Part shown: positions 6,935 to 12,509 of the stretch, piece after piece
Layout: every line of letters begins with the position of its first letter
How positions within the stretch are numbered: position 1 is the stretch's first letter
DNA from: Actinomycetota bacterium
Lineage (GTDB): Bacteria > Actinomycetota > UBA4738 > HRBIN12
Direction: 5' to 3'
Assembly (NCBI GenBank): GCA_005885325.1
Contig: VAYX01000059.1
Span: 1-13,371 of the forward strand
DNA length: 13,371 bases
Translations under genes and position numbers: made by a program
The notes under the pieces: model-generated
The model's input: only the letters and a program-made list of their open reading frames with translations
Databases searched by the model: none
What the model was told of the DNA's origin: nothing

Positions 6935-7036
6935 CTAGCGGCCCTGCTGCCGGCGCTGCCAGCGGGTCTTCTTCAACAGCTTCTTGTGCTTCTTCTTCCG
7001 CATCTTCTTGCGACGCTTCTTGATCAGTGACGGCAC
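6935..7036 (-). CDS. Small ribosomal subunit protein bS22 (AURKAIP1/COX24-like)
   Basis: 33 residues, very rich in Lys and Arg: PSLIKKRRKKMRKKKHKKLL, then KTRWQRRQQGR. This aligns without gaps to the 33-residue mycobacterial bS22, which begins GSVIKKRRKRM and contains KKKHRKLLRRTR. That protein was found in the mycobacterial 30S subunit near the decoding region; the mitochondrial counterpart is mS38 (AURKAIP1/Cox24). I chose the GTG at 7036 because it gives exactly the family length and has AAGGG 6 nt upstream; an ATG two codons earlier (7042) would overlap that site. It lies 16 nt after the Clp1-like gene and 16 nt before the lipoprotein gene, so it should be co-transcribed with both. It is easily missed because of its size. 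Confidence 0.9.
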   Translation of the reverse strand: MPSLIKKRRKKMRKKKHKKLLKKTRWQRRQQGR

Positions 7037-7052
7037 GAGCATCCCTTCATCG

Positions 7053-7943
7053 TCATTCCGAACCGAACACGTTCCGGAGGTCCACGCGCTTGGCGCGGTA
7101 GCTCTCCTCCAGGCGAACGGAGCCCAGTCTAAGCGCCTTGGGCCCCTCTGCCACCGGCGAGATGAGGCGCAGCACCCCCTCCTCCGCCCCGAACTCGAGG
7201 TAGCCGATCCCCAGGTATCCGCCGTCGCCGTCGGACAGACCGACGAGCATCCGGTCCAGGTTGGCCAGGTTGAACATCGGCGGGAGGGCCGGCATGAACA
7301 CGGTCGGCTTCACCCGCCACCGGTGGAGCCCCGCGGAGAAGTACCGGCGCATCGCCGCCTCCCGGTTCTCCGCCCGCCGCTCCACGGTCGTCGGCACGAC
7401 GTCGGGATGGACGCCGAGCGAGACGACCTCCGTGGTGAAGAACCGTTGGATGACACCGAGAAGGGGCTGGAGCTCCTCGCCGCGCTGGAGGCCGACCACG
7501 AGGTCGGGCCGGAGCATCTCGACCTTGTGGTACTTCAGGATCTGGCCGGAGATCCCCGAGACCAGCCCGCCGGAATCGACCACCAGCAGGTCGGCTCCAC
7601 CGTCGCGGGCCCGCTGCGCCAGGGCGACCACCCCGGTAACGACGGGCAACAAGTGGCCCTGCGGCGACGTGGAGCCGACGAACGACAGCGCGTCGGCCGT
7701 CGCCAGGGCGTCGGGCTCGAGGTCCGCGACCGAGCGCACGACCTTCAGCGAGATGGTCGCCGGAGGACCCACGGTCTTCTGGCCCACGTCCGCGTCCAGG
7801 AAGGCCGAGGGCCGCCCGGCATCCACGCCGGCGCGCAGGAGCATGCGGGACAGCGTGGACTTGCCCGTATCGAGCCCGCCGACGAGTAGCACCGTGCGCT
7901 TGTGGCGCACCGCGCGCTCGACCAGCGCCTCGTGCTCGTTCAC
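7053..7943 (-). CDS. Clp1/Grc3-family P-loop polynucleotide 5'-hydroxyl kinase-like protein
   Basis: 296 residues. The Walker A loop GGLDTGKST (22-30) and the Clp1-type block LDADVGQKTVGPP (49-61) are both intact, followed by FVGSTSPQGH and LLVVDSGGLVSG. These are the signatures of Clp1/Grc3, enzymes that phosphorylate 5'-hydroxyl ends of RNA in eukaryotes and archaea. Eukaryotic Clp1 has extra N- and C-terminal domains; here the kinase core is followed by a smaller C-terminal region (about 210-296) with beta-type sequence. Bacterial homologues are uncharacterised as far as I know, so RNA kinase activity is an inference from family. The start is GTG at 7943 with GGAGG 5 nt upstream. It sits 16 nt upstream of the bS22 gene, which suggests an RNA or ribosome-linked role. 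A GTPase/ATPase with another substrate is the alternative. Confidence 0.82.
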   Translation of the reverse strand: MNEHEALVERAVRHKRTVLLVGGLDTGKSTLSRMLLRAGVDAGRPSAFLDADVGQKTVGPPATISLKVVRSVADLEPDALATADALSFVGSTSPQGHLLPVVTGVVALAQRARDGGADLLVVDSGGLVSGISGQILKYHKVEMLRPDLVVGLQRGEELQPLLGVIQRFFTTEVVSLGVHPDVVPTTVERRAENREAAMRRYFSAGLHRWRVKPTVFMPALPPMFNLANLDRMLVGLSDGDGGYLGIGYLEFGAEEGVLRLISPVAEGPKALRLGSVRLEESYRAKRVDLRNVFGSE

Positions 7944-8070
7944 CTTCGCCTCCGCGTGGGGCGGTCTCGCCCCTCCCCGGAGGCCCAGTTCCGTGCCTGC
8001 GCGAGCGGGTCAGCCCGCCCGGGGTTCCCCCCCTGTGGTGGGCGGATGGGCGGTCTGGATGAACATTCGC

Positions 8071-8089
8071 TCGGGGCGATGCGCCCCGA
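8071..8089. terminator. 8-bp hairpin after the phosphatase gene
   Basis: TCGGGGCG (8071-8078) and CGCCCCGA (8082-8089) are perfect complements around a 3-nt loop, about 60 nt past the phosphatase stop on the minus strand. It may terminate that transcript or belong to the leader of the next gene. No T-tract follows. Confidence 0.35.
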
Positions 8090-8142
8090 TCACGCGTACG
8101 AACCGTGCCTCGGAGAAGGGATCAAGCTTCAACGTGGGGCGA

Positions 8143-8148
8143 ATTCTA
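8143..8148 (-). promoter_or_regulatory. -10-like box (TAGAAT) at the head of the Clp1-like gene leader
   Basis: TAGAAT on the minus strand, 2 nt after the phosphatase stop codon, is identical to the -10 box proposed for the isomerase. If used, it would give a leader of about 190 nt for the Clp1/bS22 operon. No -35 match is seen. Confidence 0.3.
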
Positions 8149-8149
8149 C

Positions 8150-8980
8150 TCAGTCGGCAAGACGGCCCACGATGGCCTGGTAGCAGGGCCAGTAGGCATC
8201 GGGCTGGACGTTGTCATCCATCACGATCACGGTCTCAGTCCGGCCCTGTGCCCTGGCCACCAGGAGAGCGGGGTCGTTCACATCGGCGATCGAGAGGGTC
8301 TCGACGCCGGACTCGATTGCGGCCCCCGCGAAGCCGTGGTCGGCGAACACCAGGTCCGGCCGCTCCTCGCCGAGCATCCTGGCCATGGCGTCGCCCCGGT
8401 GCGTGTGACGGGCCGAGGCCCGGTCGGTGAGGAGGGCCACCCCTTCCAGGTACCGAACCTGCCAGCCGTGGCCATCCGCGTCGCGCCAGGCCACCGCCTC
8501 GTACGGCCGGAGCAGCTCGACGCCGCGGGCCGCGAGCTGCCGTCCCACCCCGGTGTACAGGTGGGCCAGACCGACCGGGTGTCCGGTGGCCAGGATCACG
8601 CGTTCACCCCTCGCACAGGCCACGGCCAGTCGCTCCCCCACGGCCTCACAGGCCTCGATCACGAGCTCAGGGTCGACGGGGACCGGTCCCGCCGTCGCGT
8701 TCGGGTCCGGCGTGAAGCCCGCGGCCCGGCCCACGAGGCCCAGCACCTCCGTCGGCGTGAACAGCCCGGGCAAGCCGGACATCCCGAACTGCTTGTCGGG
8801 TTCCCCCTCGCAGAGCAGCCGGATGTTGCGCAACACGTTGTCGAGCGGGTGGCTGAGGGAGGGACCGGCGATCCGACCCTCGAGGAGCCCGTGGATAAGC
8901 TCCTGGCGGTCGCGCACCCGCCCGGTCCACCGCTCGTCGATCGCGGGCAGCTGCGCCGCATGGGATTCGATAACGTCCAT
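8150..8980 (-). CDS. PF15698-type phosphatase
   Basis: 276 residues. The protein resembles the actinobacterial 'Phosphatase' family: a helical N-terminal part (DRQELIHGLLEGRIAG), LATGHPVGL (130-138), ALLTDRASARHTHRGDAMARML (183-203), PDLVFADHGFAGA (208-220), LSIADVNDPALL (229-240) and VIVMDDNVQPDAYWPC (251-266). The conserved His and Asp clusters (HTH, ADHG, DVNDP, MDDN) look like metal/phosphate-binding elements. Neither substrate nor mechanism is established to my knowledge, and the name is a family label. Start is ATG at 8980. It has no good ribosome-binding site but a TACGAT -10-like box 9 nt upstream, so the transcript may be leaderless. It is divergent from the first dehydrogenase (27-nt gap) and 206 nt upstream of the Clp1-like gene. 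Confidence 0.75.
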   Translation of the reverse strand: MDVIESHAAQLPAIDERWTGRVRDRQELIHGLLEGRIAGPSLSHPLDNVLRNIRLLCEGEPDKQFGMSGLPGLFTPTEVLGLVGRAAGFTPDPNATAGPVPVDPELVIEACEAVGERLAVACARGERVILATGHPVGLAHLYTGVGRQLAARGVELLRPYEAVAWRDADGHGWQVRYLEGVALLTDRASARHTHRGDAMARMLGEERPDLVFADHGFAGAAIESGVETLSIADVNDPALLVARAQGRTETVIVMDDNVQPDAYWPCYQAIVGRLAD

Positions 8981-8989
8981 CCACCAGTC

Positions 8990-8995
8990 ATCGTA
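8990..8995 (-). promoter_or_regulatory. -10-like box (TACGAT) for the phosphatase gene
   Basis: TACGAT on the minus strand fits TANNNT and ends 9 nt before the phosphatase ATG. Its first base (8995) is also the first base of the opposite-strand AGGGGG ribosome-binding site of the dehydrogenase gene at 9008. Confidence 0.35.
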
Positions 8996-9007
8996 GGGGG
9001 CGCACGC

Positions 9008-9784
9008 GTGAACGACTTCTCTCTGGAAGGGCAGGTCGCCGTGGTCACGGGCGGGGGCCGGGGGATCGGGCGGGCCATCGCGCACGCCTTCGCCCGCCAG
9101 GGGGCCGACCTGGCCCTCGCCGCCAGGACGAGGGATGAGATCGAGCGCACGGCCAAGGAGGTCGAGCAGCTCGGCCGGCGGGCCGTGCCGATCGTGGCCG
9201 ACGTCTCGGACGAGGAAGCCGTACGAGAGCTGATCGAGGCGGCCGTTCGGGAGCTCGGCTCGCTCGACATCCTCGTGAACAATGCGGGCGCCGCGCCGTT
9301 CATGGCACCGTTCAGCGAGACCAGGGCCGAGGGGTTCGAGAAGTACTTCCGGGTGAACTTCTTCTCGGCCGTCTACGGGATGCGGGCGGTCGCGCCGGTC
9401 CTGCTGGCCAAGGGCTCGGGCTGCGTGCTGAACGTCGCCTCCATCGACGGGTTCACCGTCGAGGTGGGTCTGGCGTACTACGGCGCGGCGAAGGCCGCGA
9501 TCATCAACCTGACAAAGGCCACGGCGCTCGAGTGGGCACCGTCCGGCGTGCGGGTCAACGCGATCGCCCCGGGATGGATCGACACCCAGATGAACCAACC
9601 CGAGCGAGACGACCCGGAGGCCGAGGCCCGGATCCGGTCCAGGATCCCCCTGGGCCGGTGGGGGCGTCCGGAGGACGTCGCCGCGGCCGCGCTCTTCCTG
9701 TGCTCTCCGGCGGCGTCCTTCGTCACGGGCGAGGTGCTGGTGGTGGACGGTGGCCAGAGCGTCACGAGCGCCAGGGAGCCGTGA
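9008..9784 (+). CDS. Classical short-chain dehydrogenase/reductase (SDR)
   Basis: 258 residues, the usual length for classical SDRs. The NAD(P)-binding TGGGRGIG (14-21), ADVSD (64-68), NNAG (91-94), catalytic S145 (NVASIDG) and YxxxK (Y158, K162) are all present. APGWIDTQM follows, and the C-terminus ends with the typical FVTGEVLVVDGG. A G-rich loop followed by AAR (38-40) suggests NADP(H) preference, weakly. It oxidises a hydroxyl or reduces a carbonyl; FabG-like or sterol/secondary-alcohol roles are possible and the substrate cannot be told. The GTG start at 9008 has AGGGGG 7 nt upstream. The next SDR starts 1 nt after its stop, so the two are surely co-translated. Confidence 0.9.
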   Translation: MNDFSLEGQVAVVTGGGRGIGRAIAHAFARQGADLALAARTRDEIERTAKEVEQLGRRAVPIVADVSDEEAVRELIEAAVRELGSLDILVNNAGAAPFMAPFSETRAEGFEKYFRVNFFSAVYGMRAVAPVLLAKGSGCVLNVASIDGFTVEVGLAYYGAAKAAIINLTKATALEWAPSGVRVNAIAPGWIDTQMNQPERDDPEAEARIRSRIPLGRWGRPEDVAAAALFLCSPAASFVTGEVLVVDGGQSVTSAREP

Positions 9785-9785
9785 G

Positions 9786-10580
9786 ATGGATCTCCGCGGC
9801 GCCGTGGCGGTGGTGACGGGGGCCTCGTCCGGGTTCGGCGAGCTCACCTCGAGGATGCTGGCGAAGGAGGGAGCGGCCGTCGTGCTGGCGGCGCGCCGCG
9901 CGGAACGCCTGGAGGCCCTAGCCGCCGAGATCGAGGGGCGGGGTGGCCGGGCCCTCGCCGTGCGGTGCGACGTGACCGAGGTCGCCGATCTCCAGGGACT
10001 GCGCGACCGGGTGGACGAGGCCTTCGGGCGATGCGACGTCCTGATCAACAACGCCGGCATCCCCGGCGGGGGACGGTTCGAGGACCTCTCGCTCGAGCAG
10101 ATCGAACAGGTCATCCGGGTGAACCTGCTCGGCGTGCTCGTCTGCACGAAGGTGTTCCTGCCGATGATGCTGGACCGGCAGCGAGGCCACATCGTGAACG
10201 TGGGATCGCTGGCCGGACGCTATGCGGCCCCCGGCGCGTCGGTGTACTCGGCGTCCAAGCACGGCGTCGTGGCGTTCTCCGAAGCCCTCTACTACGAGCT
10301 CGCCCCCCGCGGGATCCTCGTGACCAGCGTGAACCCGGGCTTCGCGGCGACCGAGGGCTTCCCGCAGGGTCGGTTGCCGTCTGCCCTCGTCATGCGGGCG
10401 GACAGGGTGGCCCGGGTCATCGTGGACGTCATCAAGGAAGGGAGGGCGCCGGAGGTGTCCGTGCCGCGGGGCATGAGCCTGTGGCAGGCGTTCCGGGTCC
10501 TCACGCCCCCCCTGTACCGGTGGGGCGTGCGCACCGCCACCGGTCGACTCGGAACCACGCCGGCGAAGTCTCGGAGGTAG
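9786..10580 (+). CDS. Short-chain dehydrogenase/reductase (SDR), second of a tandem pair
   Basis: 264 residues. TGASSGFG (11-18), CDVTEV (61-66), INNAG (87-91), S141 (NVGSLAG), Y154 and K158 (YSASK), and VNPGF are all intact, so an active enzyme is expected. The SSGFGE glycine loop, AARRAERLEAL after beta-2, and a C-terminal extension (WQAFRVLTPPLYRWGVR) resemble SDRs that act on lipids or long-chain compounds, with the tail possibly touching membrane. This is an inference. The ATG at 9786 follows the previous stop by 1 nt, with GGGAG 7 nt upstream inside the previous gene. It differs clearly from its neighbour, so the pair is not a recent duplication. Its TAG stop lies inside a TAGGCT box before the next gene. 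Confidence 0.9.
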   Translation: MDLRGAVAVVTGASSGFGELTSRMLAKEGAAVVLAARRAERLEALAAEIEGRGGRALAVRCDVTEVADLQGLRDRVDEAFGRCDVLINNAGIPGGGRFEDLSLEQIEQVIRVNLLGVLVCTKVFLPMMLDRQRGHIVNVGSLAGRYAAPGASVYSASKHGVVAFSEALYYELAPRGILVTSVNPGFAATEGFPQGRLPSALVMRADRVARVIVDVIKEGRAPEVSVPRGMSLWQAFRVLTPPLYRWGVRTATGRLGTTPAKSRR

Positions 10581-10583
10581 GCT
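10578..10583 (+). promoter_or_regulatory. -10-like box (TAGGCT) overlapping the SDR stop codon
   Basis: TAGGCT fits TANNNT and ends 6 nt before the ATG at 10590; its first three bases are the stop codon of the preceding gene. GGAGG at 10573-10577 is 12 nt from the ATG, long for a ribosome-binding site, so a leaderless internal promoter is possible. Confidence 0.35.
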
Positions 10584-10589
10584 CCCCTC

Positions 10590-11054
10590 ATGGCGAGGAC
10601 CCGGTTCACGGCGAAGCTCCGGCCTTCGGGCCGTGGGGGCGGCGGGCACCTGGTCGAGGTGCCGGCCGAGGTCGTCGCCGCGCTCGGCGGCAGGGGCCGG
10701 ATCCCGGTGCAGGCGAGCTTCAACGGCGTCCCGTACCGCGGCTCCATCGTGAGGATGGGCGGCGTGATGATGCTCGGCGTGACCAAGGCCGTCATGGCCG
10801 AAGCGGGCGCGGGACCCGGCGACGCCATCGACGTCGTGGTGGAGAACGACGAGGCTCCTCGCGAGGTCGAGGTCCCACCGGAGCTGAGGAAGGCGCTGAA
10901 GCGGAACCGGGCGGCCGCGGCGGCCTGGGACCGGCTCTCGTTCAGCCATCGTCGCGAGTACGTCGGCCATATCGCCGAGGCCAAGAGGGAGGAGACACGG
11001 GCCCGCCGCGTCGAGAGGACCATCGAGGCCCTCACCGAGCGCGCCGCCACCTAG
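10590..11054 (+). CDS. DUF1905 / YdeI-OmdA domain protein
   Basis: 154 residues. The N-terminal half (about 4-92) is DUF1905: RFTAKLRPSGRGGG, HLVEVPAEVVAALG, PVQASFNGVPYRGSIVRMGG and a beta segment ending IDVVVEND. The C-terminal half (about 95-150) is the YdeI/OmdA 'bacteriocin-protection' helical domain: PPELRKALKRN, AAWDRLSFSHRREYVGHIAEAKREETRARRVERTIEAL. This two-domain arrangement is common in actinobacteria. The role is unproven; the bacteriocin label is historical. It lies 9 nt downstream of the second SDR on the same strand and probably reads through from it, with a possible own promoter. Start ATG at 10590 is well placed against family N-termini (MARTRFTAKL). Confidence 0.85.
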   Translation: MARTRFTAKLRPSGRGGGGHLVEVPAEVVAALGGRGRIPVQASFNGVPYRGSIVRMGGVMMLGVTKAVMAEAGAGPGDAIDVVVENDEAPREVEVPPELRKALKRNRAAAAAWDRLSFSHRREYVGHIAEAKREETRARRVERTIEALTERAAT

Positions 11055-11085
11055 CTTCGCGATCCGTCCGCCCATCGCGGCGAAG
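11055..11085. terminator. Imperfect hairpin between convergent genes
   Basis: CTTCG plus CGAT (11055-11063) pair with ATCG and CGAAG (11074-11077, 11081-11085), leaving a 3-nt bulge and a 10-nt loop. It fills almost the whole 33-nt gap between the DUF1905 stop and the pyruvate-kinase stop, so it may terminate both, though the stem is interrupted. Confidence 0.35.
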
Positions 11086-11087
11086 TT

Positions 11088-12509
11088 TCAGCCGACCGGG
11101 CTTCCGAGCCGGTGGATCTTGATCATGTTCGTGTGCGCCCGCCCGAACGGTGACGCCGCCACGAGGACGACGAGCTGGCCATCGGTGGCCGCGCCGGCGG
11201 CCCGCAGTCCCTCGTCCATCAGCGCGATCATGTCATCCGTGTCGTCCGGCACCGCGGCCGGGAGCGCGCGCACCCCCCACCGGATGGCCAGAGCCCGTCG
11301 CACGGCCGGATCGGGAGCGAACGCGTAGATGGGGACCGGGGGCCGCTCGCTCGACAGGAAGGCGGCGGTGCGACCCGTCCGGGTGAAGCACGAGACCGCG
11401 ACGACGTCGGGGTCGTCCCCCGCGATCTGCGACGCGGCGTGAGCGGCGGCCGCTCCCTCGTCGGCATGCGTACAGGCCGGGCGAGCCGCCCGAAAGGGGG
11501 ACCCTCGTTCCTCCGCCACCTCGGCGATCCGCACGGCCGCCGCGGCCGCCTCCACCGGGAACTCGCCGATGGCCGTCTCGGCCGAGAGCATGATCGCGTC
11601 GGCCCCGTCCAGGACGGCGTTGGCCACGTCGGTCGCCTCCGCCCGGGTCGGTCGCGGCGCGTGCGTCATCGATTCCAGCATCTGGGTGGCCACGATGGCC
11701 GGGCGGGCGGCCCTGCGCGCCGCGAGCAGGATCTCCTTCTGGACGACGGGGATCTCCTCCATCGGGAGCTCGACCCCCAGGTCGCCCCGGGCCACCATCA
11801 CGGCGTCGGCCTCCTCCAGCACCTTGTCGATGTCTTCGACCGCCGGCCGCGTCTCGATCTTCGCCACGATCGGGAGCACGCGTGCTCCCATCAACGCGCG
11901 GAGACCGGCCAGATCGGCGGCGCTTCGGACGAACGACTGCGCGACGAGATCGACGCCGAGGTCGAGGGCGGCGGCGAGCGCCTCCTTGTCCCGGTCCGTG
12001 ATCGCGGGGAGCCCAAGCCGCTCGGCCGGCACGTTCACCCCGGCCCGGGCTCGGATGGAGCCGGGCCGGACCACTTCGGTCACCACCTCGTCGCCATCCA
12101 CGTCGCGCACGATCAACTCGACGGCCCCGTCGGCGAGCAGGATGCGGTCGCCCGGCCCGACGTCGCGAGCCAATCCCGCGTACGTGATCGACGCTCCCCC
12201 GGCGTCCCCGGCCCGGCCATCCGGCCGGAGCACGAACCGGGATCCGGCCGAGAGCGCAAGGGGCTCGGTGACGAGGTCCCCCAGCCGGATCTTCGGGCCG
12301 GGAAGGTCGGCCATCACGGCGAGGTCGCTCCCCAGGTCGTCGCAGATGGACCGCACCACCTGCACCCGGGTCGCATGGTCCTTCGGGCCGCCGTGGGAGA
12401 AGTTCACCCGGAACACGTCGCACCCCGCCTCGGCCAGGGCCCGAACGCGGTCGCCCGACTCGGTCGCGGGCCCGAGCGTGCAGACGAGCTTCGCGCCCGG
12501 CACGATCAC
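11088..12509 (-). CDS. pyk: Pyruvate kinase
   Basis: 473 residues, standard length, with no extra C-terminal PEP-utilising domain. It converts phosphoenolpyruvate and ADP to pyruvate and ATP in glycolysis. Motifs: KLVCTLGPAT (7-16), FRVNFSHG (33-40, R34), ADLPGPKIR (67-75), VAQSFVRS (189-196), VAKIET (215-220, catalytic K217 and metal ligand E219), MVARGDLGVELP (238-249, D243) and VATQMLESM (273-281). The C-terminal allosteric domain begins near 330 (AAHAASQIAG, SCFTRTGRTAA). The GTG at 12509 shares 4 nt (GTGA) with the stop of the upstream deacetylase gene, implying translational coupling; it begins VIVPGAKLVCTLGP, matching family N-termini. A second GTG at 12503 is an alternative. It ends near an imperfect hairpin. 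High certainty. Confidence 0.97.
   Translation of the reverse strand: MIVPGAKLVCTLGPATESGDRVRALAEAGCDVFRVNFSHGGPKDHATRVQVVRSICDDLGSDLAVMADLPGPKIRLGDLVTEPLALSAGSRFVLRPDGRAGDAGGASITYAGLARDVGPGDRILLADGAVELIVRDVDGDEVVTEVVRPGSIRARAGVNVPAERLGLPAITDRDKEALAAALDLGVDLVAQSFVRSAADLAGLRALMGARVLPIVAKIETRPAVEDIDKVLEEADAVMVARGDLGVELPMEEIPVVQKEILLAARRAARPAIVATQMLESMTHAPRPTRAEATDVANAVLDGADAIMLSAETAIGEFPVEAAAAAVRIAEVAEERGSPFRAARPACTHADEGAAAAHAASQIAGDDPDVVAVSCFTRTGRTAAFLSSERPPVPIYAFAPDPAVRRALAIRWGVRALPAAVPDDTDDMIALMDEGLRAAGAATDGQLVVLVAASPFGRAHTNMIKIHRLGSPVG

Larger units (their letters stand above)
7944..8149 (-). promoter_or_regulatory. Structured leader region upstream of the Clp1-like gene
   Basis: This 206-nt gap, the largest in the window, separates the phosphatase stop from the Clp1-like start. 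Read on the minus strand it starts with a TAGAAT -10-like box and ends with GGAGG before the GTG. It holds three perfect stems: 8-bp arms at 8071-8078/8082-8089, 5-bp arms at 8005-8009/8014-8018, and 6-bp arms at 7958-7963/7968-7973. The last lies 4-5 nt from the ribosome-binding site. It may be a transcribed 5' leader with regulatory folding, or simply a terminator plus spacer. I recognise no known riboswitch class. Confidence 0.35.

Noticed and set aside
8027..8033. Run of seven C (G on the minus strand); loss of one base would extend the 40-codon frame to overlap the Clp1-like start
   Set aside because: Interesting as a sequencing-error or slippage site, but with no evidence that the frame is coding the extension means little.
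8010..8132. Possible 40-codon minus-strand gene starting TTG 8132, just after the TAGAAT box
   Set aside because: No ribosome-binding site, no recognised homology, and it lies within the hairpin-rich leader; such short open frames are common by chance here. Its codon bias is weaker than that of neighbouring genes.
9008..10580. Tandem duplication of SDR genes
   Set aside because: The two proteins share only the general SDR motifs and differ in cofactor-loop sequence and C-terminal tail, so a recent duplication is not supported.
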